A stretch of 34,425 nt of DNA from Thauera phenylacetica B4P (GTDB lineage Bacteria; Pseudomonadota; Gammaproteobacteria; Burkholderiales; Rhodocyclaceae), in the NCBI RefSeq assembly GCF_000310225.1, contig NZ_AMXF01000023.1, forward strand, positions 1 through 34,425, given 5' to 3'. Numbering within the stretch: the stretch's first letter is position 1; each line of letters begins with the position of its first letter. Made by a program: the position numbers and the translations under genes. This document shows, piece by piece, positions 17,017 through 25,070 of this stretch. The notes beneath the pieces are model-generated. The model was given only the letters and a program-made list of their open reading frames with translations. It did not search any database and was not told where the DNA came from.

Positions 17017-18423
17017 ATGAGCACATCCCCCCCTGACTTCCTGCGCTGCGTGGTGCCGCACCTGCGGGCCATGCTGCTCGTGGCAGCTATCCCGTTGCTC
17101 GTCGGCGTCGCCTGGGCGCAGACCCGCATCGATCCCAATGGCGTGAACGTCAGTGGCAGCGTGATCGGCGATGACGTCCTCTACAGCATCGGCGGCGGCC
17201 GTGCCGTGTCGATGGGCGGCGCCGGCAACATGCAGGGCATCGGTGTGGGGGTCGGCTGGAACAGCAACCTGATCTGCGGCGACATGAGCATCACCACGAC
17301 ACTGCAGAACCAGCTCAACGGCATCACCAACGGCTTCCAGACGATCATGAGCAACGTGATCCAGAACGCCACCGCCGCCGTGGCCTCACTGCCGGCCCTG
17401 ATCATTCAGCGCGCCGACCCGGGGCTCTACAACCTGCTGACCAACGGCATCCTCCAGGCGCGCCTGGACTTCGACCGCTCGAAGATGACCTGCCGGGCGA
17501 TCGCCAATCGGATGGCGGAAATGGCCGGCGGCCAGGCCGGCTGGGACCAGCTCGCCGAGGGGATGGCGCTGCGGGACGCGGTTGCCAGTACCGATGCCGT
17601 CTCCGCCGTCGAGCGGGCCGAATCCAACAAGGGGAACAACGGGGTGCCCTGGGTCGGCGGCGGCAGCGCGGGCGGCGCCGGGCAGGGCTCGATCAAGGTG
17701 GTCGGCGACGTGACGCGTGCGGGCTACAACCTGCTCAACGGCCGCAGCGCCACCGATACGTCGTCGCTCGCGCGTGGCGCCTGCGGCAACCGCCTGACCT
17801 GCCAGACGTGGTCATCGCCTGGCGAGGCCGCGGCCTTTGCGAGCCGCGTGCTGGGCGAACGCGAGCAACGCACCTGCGAAAACTGCACGAAGACCCAGAC
17901 CACACCGGGCGTCGGCCTCACGCCGGTGATTCAGGAAGAGTACGAGACCAAGCTGCTGGTGTTGCAGGAACTGGTGTCGGGCGCCCGACCGACGACGCCG
18001 AGCAATCTCGACGCGGCTGGCAGCAGCTCGCTGCCGATTACCCGCGGCGTGATCGAGGCCCTGCGTGACGAACCCGACCAGGACGTGCTGGGGAAGCGCC
18101 TGGCGTCGGAGGCGGCGCTGTCGAGCGTGCTGGAGAAGGCCTTGCTGCTGCAACGTACGTTGCTGACCGGCAAGAAGGAGCCGAACGTCGCTGCCAACGA
18201 ACTGGCCGTGCGGGCAGTCGACCAGGAGAGCAGGGCGCTGGAGCAGGAGATCGACAACCTCAAGACTGAGCTGGAGTTGCGCCGCACGTTGGCCGGTAAC
18301 GCGGCGATGGCGATCGTCCAGCGCAACAGCACCCGCGCTGCCGGCTCGCGCGGCGTCTTCGAGGGCGACACCCTGCGCGACCGGCTGCGGGAAGTTCAGA
18401 AGCCACGGAGCGTTGCCCCATGA
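17017..18423 (+). CDS. ICE protein, TIGR03755 family (PFL_4711-like)
   Basis: A 468-aa secreted protein. I choose the ATG at 17017, which puts a signal peptide (about residues 15-34, ending AWAQ) at the N-terminus; the longer open frame overlaps the preceding gene. The mature part starts with a Gly-rich segment (SIGGGRAVSMGGAGNMQG). It continues with a conserved WNSNLICGDM, paired cysteines in CENCTK, and helical, partly coiled-coil stretches between about 330 and 440. It follows TIGR03756 as in other elements of this ICE family and overlaps the next gene by ATGA. It is thought to work in the conjugation apparatus in a TraH-like position; this is family context, not direct evidence. Confidence 0.82.
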   Translation: MSTSPPDFLRCVVPHLRAMLLVAAIPLLVGVAWAQTRIDPNGVNVSGSVIGDDVLYSIGGGRAVSMGGAGNMQGIGVGVGWNSNLICGDMSITTTLQNQLNGITNGFQTIMSNVIQNATAAVASLPALIIQRADPGLYNLLTNGILQARLDFDRSKMTCRAIANRMAEMAGGQAGWDQLAEGMALRDAVASTDAVSAVERAESNKGNNGVPWVGGGSAGGAGQGSIKVVGDVTRAGYNLLNGRSATDTSSLARGACGNRLTCQTWSSPGEAAAFASRVLGEREQRTCENCTKTQTTPGVGLTPVIQEEYETKLLVLQELVSGARPTTPSNLDAAGSSSLPITRGVIEALRDEPDQDVLGKRLASEAALSSVLEKALLLQRTLLTGKKEPNVAANELAVRAVDQESRALEQEIDNLKTELELRRTLAGNAAMAIVQRNSTRAAGSRGVFEGDTLRDRLREVQKPRSVAP

Positions 18424-18773
18424 GCCGGGTGAGCTGGCGGCGGTTGCCTTGGCTGTTCAAGCGCCGCGTTGGTGTTGGGCTGCTGTGCACCCTGTTGGTG
18501 GTGGCGGTCGCGGCGGTGGTGAACATCGCCGGCATCCACATGATCGGCGGTTTCGAGGACTGGCAGCACTGGCTGCAGGCGCATGCCGGCCACTTCTTTG
18601 TGTGGCGGCTTGGCCTCTACGGGGCGACGGCGTACGGCTGGTGGTGGATGCGTCGGCGCCTGTTGCGGCGGGAGCCGTCCCGCGAGACGCGTCAGCGGCT
18701 GCTCCGGACGGAGATCGCCGTGGTGATTGCCGTGGTCGCACTGGAAGCCAGCCAAGCGTTACGGCATGGCTGA
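18420..18773 (+). CDS. Small conserved ICE membrane protein
   Basis: A 117-aa protein with a basic N-terminus, a strong hydrophobic helix at about 18-40, a second hydrophobic stretch around 58-76 ending in WWWMRRR, and a third near the C-terminus. The ATGA overlap with the upstream gene shows coupled translation. I recognise no named domain; small membrane proteins at this position are usual in ICEclc/PFGI-1-type elements. It is probably an inner-membrane accessory of the conjugation machinery, which is inference from position. Confidence 0.7.
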   Translation: MSRVSWRRLPWLFKRRVGVGLLCTLLVVAVAAVVNIAGIHMIGGFEDWQHWLQAHAGHFFVWRLGLYGATAYGWWWMRRRLLRREPSRETRQRLLRTEIAVVIAVVALEASQALRHG

Positions 18774-18788
18774 GATCAGGAAGCGGGG

Positions 18789-20312
18789 ATGACGCTCTAC
18801 ACCACGGACTACCTGGAGTATTACCTGACTCTGCTGGCCTGGGTGGTCAGCAATGGCATCTGGAACATCCTCGTTGCCAGCGGCGTGTTCGCGCTGCCGT
18901 TTGTGGCGATCGTGATCCAGGAATGGCTCAAGGCCCGCAGCGAAGGCGCGGATGAGGGGAACAAGGGTGTGCTGTCGTCGATGCGCATCGAGAACCGGGT
19001 GTGGGTGGCGATCATGGTCATCCTGTTCGCCGGCATCCCGTTCATCCCGGTGGATCTCGCCACGATCAAGTTCGACACCACGCGCTCCGCGCAATGTCAG
19101 GTCAGCGTCCCGCTGCCCAACGACACGGGCTGGGCCAACGTCTACACCACGCTCGACAACCAGAGTGCGCTGGTGCCGGTGTGGTGGTTCTTCATGCATT
19201 CCATCTCGAAGGCGGTCACGGGCGCCGCGGTGGCAGCGATTCCCTGCGGCAACGACCTGCGTCAGATTCGCATGGATGTCGATGCCACGCGGATCGATGA
19301 TCCGGTGCTGGCACAGGAGATCGCCGACTTCACGCATGATTGCTACGGGCCGTCGCGTGCCAAGCTGTTCATGAGCCGTCCGACGCTCTCCGACGAGCAG
19401 ATGAACGACGTCACCTGGATCGGATCGAGTTACTTCCTCGACACGCCCGGCTTCTATGACACCTATCGCTCCAAGACCCCACGCACGGCCTGGCCCTACG
19501 ACGCGACCCGCGATGCGGGGTTGGCACAGGTGGACAGCGGCGGAGGCTATCCGTCCTGCCGGCAGTGGTGGGCTGATGGCGATGAGGGACTGCGCAGCCG
19601 GCTGCTGGCGCAGGTCGCCCCGGACCTGCTGACGCGCATCGGGCGCTGGGTGGGCTTCCTGTCGCAGAGCGAGGTCAATGACTCGGTGATCCGCGCCGTC
19701 GTCTCACCGCGACAGCAGAAGATGAACCAGGGCGCCGTCTACACCGATTACGGAGGTCAGATCGACAAGACGCTGCCGAACGTCGTCACGCGCGGCGCGG
19801 GCGACCTGGGGTTGACCGTCGGCTCGCTGGGCTTTTTTCCGGCGATGGACGTGGTGCGCCAAGCGCTGCCGATGGTGCTGACGATGCTCAAGATGGCGCT
19901 TGTCATCTGCATCCCGCTGGTGCTGCTGATCGGCACCTACGACCTGAAGACGGTGGTGACGGTGAGCTGCGTCCAGTTCGCGCTGTTCTTCGTGGACTTC
20001 TGGTTCCAGCTCGCGCGCTGGATCGATAGCACGCTCCTGGACGCGCTCTACGGCCGGGGGTTTGGCGCGGACAGGCCGCACACGAACTTCGATCCGCTGA
20101 TCGGCTTGAACAACGCCTTTGGCGACATGCTGCTCAACTTCGTCATGGCGATGATGTTCATCGTGCTGCCGACGTTTTGGGTGATGGCATTGGCTTGGGC
20201 AGGCGTGCGCACGGGAAATATCGTGCAGGGGTTGTCCACCGCCACCTCGGACGCCAAAGGCGCTGGGGGGCGTGGCGCTGGCATGGCAATGAGCGCCGTA
20301 TCGAAGAAGTGA
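18789..20312 (+). CDS. traG: Conjugal transfer protein TraG (TraG N-terminal domain)
   Basis: A 507-aa inner-membrane protein with the TraG N-terminal domain, which in F-type systems acts in mating-pair stabilisation and pilus assembly. N-terminal TM helices lie at about 12-45 and 70-85. A long periplasmic part follows, and then a C-terminal block of helices (about 360-490) including MVLTMLKMALVICIPLVLLI and FVMAMMFIVLPTFWVMALAW. At 507 residues it is about half the length of F TraG and lacks the large C-terminal region, as usual in this ICE family. AGGAAG upstream supports the start at 18789. It converges with the DUF3742 gene, with only seven bases between them. Confidence 0.85.
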   Translation: MTLYTTDYLEYYLTLLAWVVSNGIWNILVASGVFALPFVAIVIQEWLKARSEGADEGNKGVLSSMRIENRVWVAIMVILFAGIPFIPVDLATIKFDTTRSAQCQVSVPLPNDTGWANVYTTLDNQSALVPVWWFFMHSISKAVTGAAVAAIPCGNDLRQIRMDVDATRIDDPVLAQEIADFTHDCYGPSRAKLFMSRPTLSDEQMNDVTWIGSSYFLDTPGFYDTYRSKTPRTAWPYDATRDAGLAQVDSGGGYPSCRQWWADGDEGLRSRLLAQVAPDLLTRIGRWVGFLSQSEVNDSVIRAVVSPRQQKMNQGAVYTDYGGQIDKTLPNVVTRGAGDLGLTVGSLGFFPAMDVVRQALPMVLTMLKMALVICIPLVLLIGTYDLKTVVTVSCVQFALFFVDFWFQLARWIDSTLLDALYGRGFGADRPHTNFDPLIGLNNAFGDMLLNFVMAMMFIVLPTFWVMALAWAGVRTGNIVQGLSTATSDAKGAGGRGAGMAMSAVSKK

Positions 20313-20319
20313 CCGTCGT

Positions 20320-20691
20320 TCAGTTGTCGTCGGTTACATGCGGGTCGATGCGCCAGTCGCTCTTGTCATAAAGCCCGAAGCCGTTGGGGCCTTCCCTCCA
20401 CTCGGGTTGCGGTTCCTCTTGATCAGCGTCGTCGTGCTGCACGAACCATGCAGCAGTCACCGCAAAGGCAAGCAGCAGGGCCAGCCAGAACGCGGAGTAG
20501 AGCAGCACACCGAGCAGGGCGAGCTTGACGATCCAGAGCACCGCCGTCGCCGCGCCCGCAGGCACCCCGCGCGTCACCAGCCAGCCGGCGACACGCTGCT
20601 CGCGGCGCAGGTATCCACGCCAGGCACGGCCAGCCCCCCGGCCCAGCCGGAGGCTCCAGCGCTCGTTGTGCGTGTTGGTGGTCATGCTCAT
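20320..20691 (-). CDS. DUF3742 family ICE protein
   Basis: A small membrane protein (123 aa from the ATG at 20691; a second ATG two codons later at 20685 has the better-placed GAGG). The N-terminal basic segment RLGRGAGRAWRGYLRREQR is followed by a hydrophobic region (about 45-85) and an acidic C-terminus. This pattern and the position directly after traG on the opposite strand match DUF3742 proteins of ICEclc/PFGI-1-type elements. Function is unknown. The 5' side faces the abiE promoter region, so the two units are divergent and may share control DNA. Confidence 0.75.
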   Translation of the reverse strand: MSMTTNTHNERWSLRLGRGAGRAWRGYLRREQRVAGWLVTRGVPAGAATAVLWIVKLALLGVLLYSAFWLALLLAFAVTAAWFVQHDDADQEEPQPEWREGPNGFGLYDKSDWRIDPHVTDDN

Positions 20692-20823
20692 GTGCCTCGG
20701 CTTCAGTGTTGCCTCACCTCGCGGAGTGGCCGGTCGTGGCTTGCCCTCCAGCATAGACTGCGATCAGGAGGGGCGGGTTGCGGCTGGCAGAGCCGGGTTG
20801 GCTCGGGTCGCAGGTCGATTAGA

Positions 20824-20920
20824 TTATGCACTATAAATCAAACCTTATGCGACTTTCTCTGCACGTTCTTGCAGTGGCTCTAGGGGCTGATTGGATTTCG
20901 TGCTATTTTTAGTGCATGAA
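20824..20920 (+). promoter_or_regulatory. Candidate AbiEi operator
   Basis: The segment at 20824-20838 (TTATGCACTATAAAT) recurs in inverted orientation at 20905-20920 (ATTTTTAGTGCATGAA), and the second arm covers the abiEi start codon. A smaller palindrome, CTGCA-6-TGCAG (20859-20874), lies between them. AbiEi antitoxins studied elsewhere repress their own operon by binding inverted repeats in the promoter, so these are natural candidates. The region is AT-rich compared with its surroundings. Binding has not been shown for this protein. Confidence 0.45.
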
Positions 20921-21674
20921 TGGAAATTATAGGCATCAGGTAATCAAGCGGCTGCAGGCGGGACTCCCCCGCGGGGCGCCATTCGACCTTGCCACCCTGA
21001 GCCAGTTCGGGGTGTCGCCCCAGCTCGCCGCTCACTATGCCGACGGCGGGTGGCTCGTGCGCTTGGCCCATGGCGTCTATGCCTTCCCGAACGATGAATT
21101 CGGGGTCTACGGTGCGCTGAAGTTCCTGCAGCAGCGCGTGCCCGGCCTGCACGTCGGCGGCAAGAGCGCCCTGGCCCTGCAGGGCGTGCGGCACAACCTG
21201 GGTAGCCGGGAGACGCTGGTGCTGTGGGGCGACGGTCGTTTCGCGTTGCCGGCCTGGTTCACTTCGCGCTTTCCGGCCCGCTACGTCCACGCCCGCCTGT
21301 TCGACTGGCCGGACACGACGCTGGTCAGCAAGACCATGACCACGCCGCCTGGCCTGCCCGATGATCTGCGGGTGGCGGCCTCCGAGCGTGCCGTTCTGGA
21401 GCTGCTGTACGAAGCCGGCGTCAAGCAGAGCCTCGAAGAGGCCCGCAACATCTTTGATGGACTGCGGCCCCCCCGCAAGGACTTGCTCGGGCAACTGCTG
21501 TCCTGCTGCGTCAGCGTGAAGGCCGTGCGCCTGTTCCTCACCTGGGCGCGCGAGACCAGCCTCGTGGATGTCGATGCCCTGCTGGAGCAGTACCCGGTTC
21601 GCACCGGCAGCAACGCGCGCTGGATGAGCCGGCTCGATGACGGCACCTTGCTGAGCCTGAGACCTCATGGATAA
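20916..21674 (+). CDS. abiEi: Type IV antitoxin/transcriptional repressor AbiEi
   Basis: The antitoxin of an AbiE pair, 252 aa. The N-terminal part (about 1-70) is a winged-helix-like AbiEi domain with the pattern SQFGVSPQLAAHYADGGWLVRLAHGVYAF. A middle alpha/beta part (VGGKSALALQGVRHNL) and a C-terminal antitoxin domain with DLRVAASERAVLELLYE follow. In characterised systems AbiEi represses the operon and counters the toxin without binding it stably. The start at 20916 sits inside the candidate operator. No strong ribosome site is visible, so initiation may be weak. The stop overlaps the abiEii start by 8 bases. The AT-rich promoter and the position between conserved ICE blocks mark it as cargo. 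Confidence 0.87.
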   Translation: MNGNYRHQVIKRLQAGLPRGAPFDLATLSQFGVSPQLAAHYADGGWLVRLAHGVYAFPNDEFGVYGALKFLQQRVPGLHVGGKSALALQGVRHNLGSRETLVLWGDGRFALPAWFTSRFPARYVHARLFDWPDTTLVSKTMTTPPGLPDDLRVAASERAVLELLYEAGVKQSLEEARNIFDGLRPPRKDLLGQLLSCCVSVKAVRLFLTWARETSLVDVDALLEQYPVRTGSNARWMSRLDDGTLLSLRPHG

Positions 21675-22587
21675 GACCTACGCGGACACCGTTCGCCTGC
21701 TGTTGGCCGTCGCGCCCGACGTGTTCGCCAACGATATCTTCGCCATGAAGGGTGGCACGGCCATCAACCTCTTCGTGCGGGACATGCCGCGCCTGTCGGT
21801 GGACATCGACGTGGTGTACCTCCCGTGGCAGACGCCGCGCGACGAAGCGCTGCAAGCCATCAACCAGGAGCTGGCCGCCATCGCCATGCGCGTTGCACCA
21901 CTGGGCGTGCAGACACGCCTGGTTCGCGCCAAGGACCTGGGGGACACCAAGCTGATCGTCGAGAACGACGCCAGCCAGGTGAAGATCGAGGTCAACGTCG
22001 TGTTCCGAGGCAGCGTGCTGCCCGTCGAGCGGCGGGCGCTGAGCGCCAGGACCAGCGATCTGTTCGGCGTGGAGTTCGAGCTGCCGGTTCTGGCGCCGGA
22101 CGAGCTGTACGCCAGTAAGCTGGTGGCCGCGCTGGATCGGCAGCACCCGCGCGATCTGTTCGACGTGTGGCAGCTCTTTGAGTCGGGCGACATCAGCGAC
22201 CGCATGGTCGAGTGCTTCGTGATCTATCTGGCGGGCCACAACCGGCCTCCCCACGAAGTGCTGTTCGGCAACGACAAGGACATCGCCGGCGAGTACGAGC
22301 GGGCCTTTGTCGGCATGACCGAAGTGGACTGCTCCCTGGAGAGACTACTCGATGCTCGCGCCAGGATGCGGCGCGAGCTGCCACGGCGACTGAGCACCGC
22401 GCACAAGCAGTTTCTGAGCGGGCTGGCGCGCGCAGAACCGGACTGGTCGCTGGTGCAGTGCCAGCACGCCGCGCAACTGCCGGCACTGCGCTGGAAGCTC
22501 GCCAATCTCGAAACCTTCCGCAAGCGCCGTCCCGACGACTTCGCAGCGCAATCCGCCGCCCTCGACGCCGGCTTGGGCCAGAGCTGA
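21667..22587 (+). CDS. abiEii: Type IV toxin AbiEii, nucleotidyltransferase
   Basis: The toxin of the AbiE pair, 306 aa, a DNA polymerase beta-like nucleotidyltransferase. Motifs visible are KGGTAINLF at 28-36 with the catalytic acidic pair in LSVDIDVVY (Asp46, Asp48), KIEVN around 106-110, and the AbiEii-specific C-terminal lysine motif SKLVAALDRQHPRDLFDV (Lys151, Arg158, Arg162, Asp163, Asp166). All key residues appear intact, so the toxin should be active. AbiEii-type enzymes transfer nucleotides to RNA targets (tRNA in related systems) and cause reversible growth arrest, giving phage abortive infection or element stabilisation. It overlaps abiEi, as usual for the pair. Confidence 0.9.
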   Translation: MDKTYADTVRLLLAVAPDVFANDIFAMKGGTAINLFVRDMPRLSVDIDVVYLPWQTPRDEALQAINQELAAIAMRVAPLGVQTRLVRAKDLGDTKLIVENDASQVKIEVNVVFRGSVLPVERRALSARTSDLFGVEFELPVLAPDELYASKLVAALDRQHPRDLFDVWQLFESGDISDRMVECFVIYLAGHNRPPHEVLFGNDKDIAGEYERAFVGMTEVDCSLERLLDARARMRRELPRRLSTAHKQFLSGLARAEPDWSLVQCQHAAQLPALRWKLANLETFRKRRPDDFAAQSAALDAGLGQS

Positions 22588-22654
22588 CGAGCGTCCCGCA
22601 GCGCCCCACTTGCCGGGATTGCCCCATGCCGCATTCATCGTGGCACCCGCGAAG

Positions 22655-22789
22655 CAGCGGCCCTATACCCAAAGGCTTCCGACAAAGGCCAAAGGGCTGG
22701 GAAGGGGCAAAGGAAGGGTGCCAAGGGGAAAGGCCCTATCCTGAAAAGGCCAAAAGGCGCCCCGAGCAGCCCGTCATCCGGGGTTCGTC
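22655..22789 (+). other. A/G-rich repeated tract, candidate oriT
   Basis: The region just before the relaxase gene carries about eight copies of (A)AAGG on one strand between 22670 and 22760. GGCCCTAT occurs twice (22659-22666 and 22732-22739), bracketing much of the tract. No gene fits here. Transfer origins of ICEs are often directly upstream of the relaxase gene and repeat-rich, so this is the best oriT candidate in the window. No nic site can be assigned from sequence alone. Confidence 0.4.
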
Positions 22790-24637
22790 ATGCTCTCGCT
22801 GTTCCAGCGCAAACGGGTGCCACCCACCGCCGGCACGCCGCCCACCTCCGCCATCGAAACTCCGAAAGGGTCGATGCGGCCGGAGTCGGCCGCATCGCTG
22901 CTGGCCACGCCGCGCCGGCAGAAACTGCTGGAACACATCTGGCAGCGCACATCGCTCTCGCGCCGGCAGTTCGCCACGCTCTACCTCGCCCCACTGGAGC
23001 GCTACGCCGAGCTGGTCCAGCAGTTCCCGGCCTCCGAGAACCACCACCACGCCTATCCGGGCGGCATGCTGGACCACGGCCTGGAGATCGTCGCCTATGC
23101 GCTGAAGCTGCGGCAGTCATACCTGCTGCCTGCGGGCGTCACGCCGGAGGCACAGGCGGCCCAGGCCGAAGCCTGGACCGCAGGCACGGCCTACGCGGCC
23201 CTGCTGCACGACATCGGCAAGATTGCGGTCGATCTGTACGTCGAGCACGCTGACGGCAGCATCTGGCATCCCTGGCACGGCCCGTTGCGAAAGCCGTACC
23301 GCTTCCGTTACCGAAGGGAGCGCGAGTACCGCCTGCACAGCGCCGCCACAGGGCTGCTCTACGCACACATCCTCGATCGGGACATCTTCGACTGGCTCAG
23401 CGGCTATCCCGACCTCTGGGCCGCGCTGCTGTACGTGCTGGCCGGTCAGTACGAGCACGCCGGCACGCTCGGCGAACTGGTCGTGCAGGCCGACCAGGCA
23501 TCCGTCGCCCAGGAACTCGGCGGCGATCCCAGCAAGGCGCTGACGGCGCCCCGGCATGCGCTGCAACGCAAACTGCTCGACGGCTTGCGCTACCTGCTCA
23601 AGGAAGAGCTCAAGTTGAACCATGGGGGGCCGGCGGACGGCTGGCTGACCCAGGACGCGCTGTGGCTGGTGAGCAAGACCGTCTCCGACAAGCTGCGCGC
23701 GCATCTGCTGTCGCAGGGCGTCGACGGTATCCCGGCGAACAATACGGCGGTCTTCAATGTGCTGCAGGATCATGGCATCGTGCAGCCGACCCCGGATGGC
23801 AAGGCGATCTGGAAGGCTGTTGTCACGAGCGACGCCGGCTGGTCGCACACGTTCACCTTCCTGAAGGTATCGCCGGCGGTAATCTGGGATGCCGCCGACC
23901 GGCCGGCGCCGTTCGCAGGCCGCGTGCTGGTCGAAGAGGAGCAGGTGGGACCGACGCCGCGATCGCCGGCGGTGGGTGATGGGCTGCGCGTGGAAGGAAT
24001 CGCAGCTGTACCGTCGGCCACGGCGCCGATCGCATCCGCAGACACCGGCGTGGCCGCGCTGCTCGATCTGCTGGGCGACAGCGCTACATCCACAGCACCG
24101 GAGATCAAGGCTTGTCCCGTCTCCGAGACTGAGCCGACGCCTTCGACCGGACTCCCGCAGGAGATGAGTCTCGGGCCTTCCGAGGATCGCACGGAGCCTT
24201 CCGGGGCACACCTCATGTCCTGGCTGCGTCAGAGCATCCAGACCCGCAAGCTCATCATCAACGACGCCAAGGCCCTGGTGCACACCGTCGCCGACACGGC
24301 TTACCTCGTCAGTCCCGGTGTGTTCCAGCGCTACGCTCAGGAGTTCCTTCAAGTCGCTGTGATGGCCAAGCAGGAGAAGCTGGAGGGGTGGCAGTGGGTA
24401 CAGAAGCGCTTCGAGAAGTTGGGACAGCACCGCAAGCAGCCGAGCGGGCTGAACATCTGGACCTGCGAAGTCACGGGGCCGCGCAAGTCGCGCCGCCTGC
24501 ACGGCTACCTGCTCAACAGCGCGGATGCGTTGTTCTGCGAAGTGCCGCCGGATAATCCCTACCTGCGGCTCATCGACGAGGCTGCAAAGCGTGACAATGC
24601 AGTCCTTGGCGGCAAGGGTAATGACGATCAGGGATAG
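22790..24637 (+). CDS. traI: MobH-family relaxase (TraI of ICEs, TIGR03760)
   Basis: The relaxase that nicks oriT and pilots the DNA strand during conjugation, 615 aa. The N-terminal TraI_2 domain has the HD-hydrolase-like metal site typical of the MobH class: HHH at 85-87 in ENHHHAYPGGMLDHGLE, and HD at 140-141 in LLHDIGK. A variable Pro/Ser/Thr-rich linker runs from about 395 to 485. The C-terminal TraI_2_C winged-helix-like domain (about 490-600) contains LIINDAKALVHTVADTAYLVSPGVF. The protein looks complete. The start at 22790 is the first ATG after the A/G-rich tract; no strong ribosome site is seen. It converges with the XRE gene. Confidence 0.9.
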   Translation: MLSLFQRKRVPPTAGTPPTSAIETPKGSMRPESAASLLATPRRQKLLEHIWQRTSLSRRQFATLYLAPLERYAELVQQFPASENHHHAYPGGMLDHGLEIVAYALKLRQSYLLPAGVTPEAQAAQAEAWTAGTAYAALLHDIGKIAVDLYVEHADGSIWHPWHGPLRKPYRFRYRREREYRLHSAATGLLYAHILDRDIFDWLSGYPDLWAALLYVLAGQYEHAGTLGELVVQADQASVAQELGGDPSKALTAPRHALQRKLLDGLRYLLKEELKLNHGGPADGWLTQDALWLVSKTVSDKLRAHLLSQGVDGIPANNTAVFNVLQDHGIVQPTPDGKAIWKAVVTSDAGWSHTFTFLKVSPAVIWDAADRPAPFAGRVLVEEEQVGPTPRSPAVGDGLRVEGIAAVPSATAPIASADTGVAALLDLLGDSATSTAPEIKACPVSETEPTPSTGLPQEMSLGPSEDRTEPSGAHLMSWLRQSIQTRKLIINDAKALVHTVADTAYLVSPGVFQRYAQEFLQVAVMAKQEKLEGWQWVQKRFEKLGQHRKQPSGLNIWTCEVTGPRKSRRLHGYLLNSADALFCEVPPDNPYLRLIDEAAKRDNAVLGGKGNDDQG

Positions 24638-24662
24638 GCCGCGGTAGCCGCACGGGCGGCCT
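24636..24662. terminator. Hairpin between convergent traI and XRE genes
   Basis: AGGCCGC (24636-24642) and GCGGCCT (24656-24662) form a perfect 7-bp stem filling the convergent gap. There is no T-run, so it may act as a weak bidirectional terminator or only block read-through. Confidence 0.4.
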
Positions 24663-24962
24663 TCAGTCCACGGATGGGGCCGACTCCGCCAGCTTGGCTT
24701 CGGTCAGCGTCATCAAGTGGGCGGAACTGCACTTGAGCGCACGGGCGATCTTGAGGATGAGCGGGAGCGTGGGGACATGCTCGCCGCGCTCGATCTTGCC
24801 CATGTGGGACCGTTCGATGCCGGCCATGTGGGCCAGCGCTTCCTGAGCGATGCCCTGGTTGGTTCTTTCCTCCCGCACGGCAGCCCCAAACGCGATGGCT
24901 GGTTTCGCTTCGTGGGTAGTGGTGCAGGTGGGGCGACCTCTTTGGATCGAACGCTTTTGCAT
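24663..24962 (-). CDS. XRE-family HTH transcriptional regulator
   Basis: A 99-aa protein with a full HTH_3 DNA-binding domain: FGAAVREERTNQGIAQEALAHMAGI, then RSHMGKIERGEHVPTLPLILKIARALK. The N-terminal 25 residues are basic and disordered-looking. I use the ATG at 24962; an in-frame TTG lies two codons upstream. Neither has a good ribosome site. A 14-bp near-palindrome upstream (24999-25012) may be its operator. Small XRE regulators at this place near the integrase often control ICE gene expression, but which genes it controls here is unknown. Confidence 0.82.
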   Translation of the reverse strand: MQKRSIQRGRPTCTTTHEAKPAIAFGAAVREERTNQGIAQEALAHMAGIERSHMGKIERGEHVPTLPLILKIARALKCSSAHLMTLTEAKLAESAPSVD

Positions 24963-24998
24963 CGCCAAAAGCGTCGATCGCGGCCACGATCTAAACCA

Positions 24999-25012
24999 CG
25001 TTAAACTTAACG
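24999..25012 (-). promoter_or_regulatory. Palindromic operator candidate upstream of the XRE gene
   Basis: CGTTAA-AC-TTAACG has perfect 6-bp arms around two bases, in a locally AT-rich patch 37 bases upstream of the XRE start codon. Small XRE repressors often bind such short palindromes at their own promoters. It also lies 59-72 bases upstream of the LysR fragment, so it could affect both directions. Confidence 0.4.
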
Positions 25013-25070
25013 CATAGGGCGGCCGCGACGTCAGTGGTCACAATTTTTGCCGCTTGGGGGGCTTGACTTG

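Noticed and set aside
22659-22760. CRISPR-like array before the relaxase gene
   Set aside because: The AAAGG units are short, irregularly spaced and not separated by uniform unique spacers; no cas genes are present.
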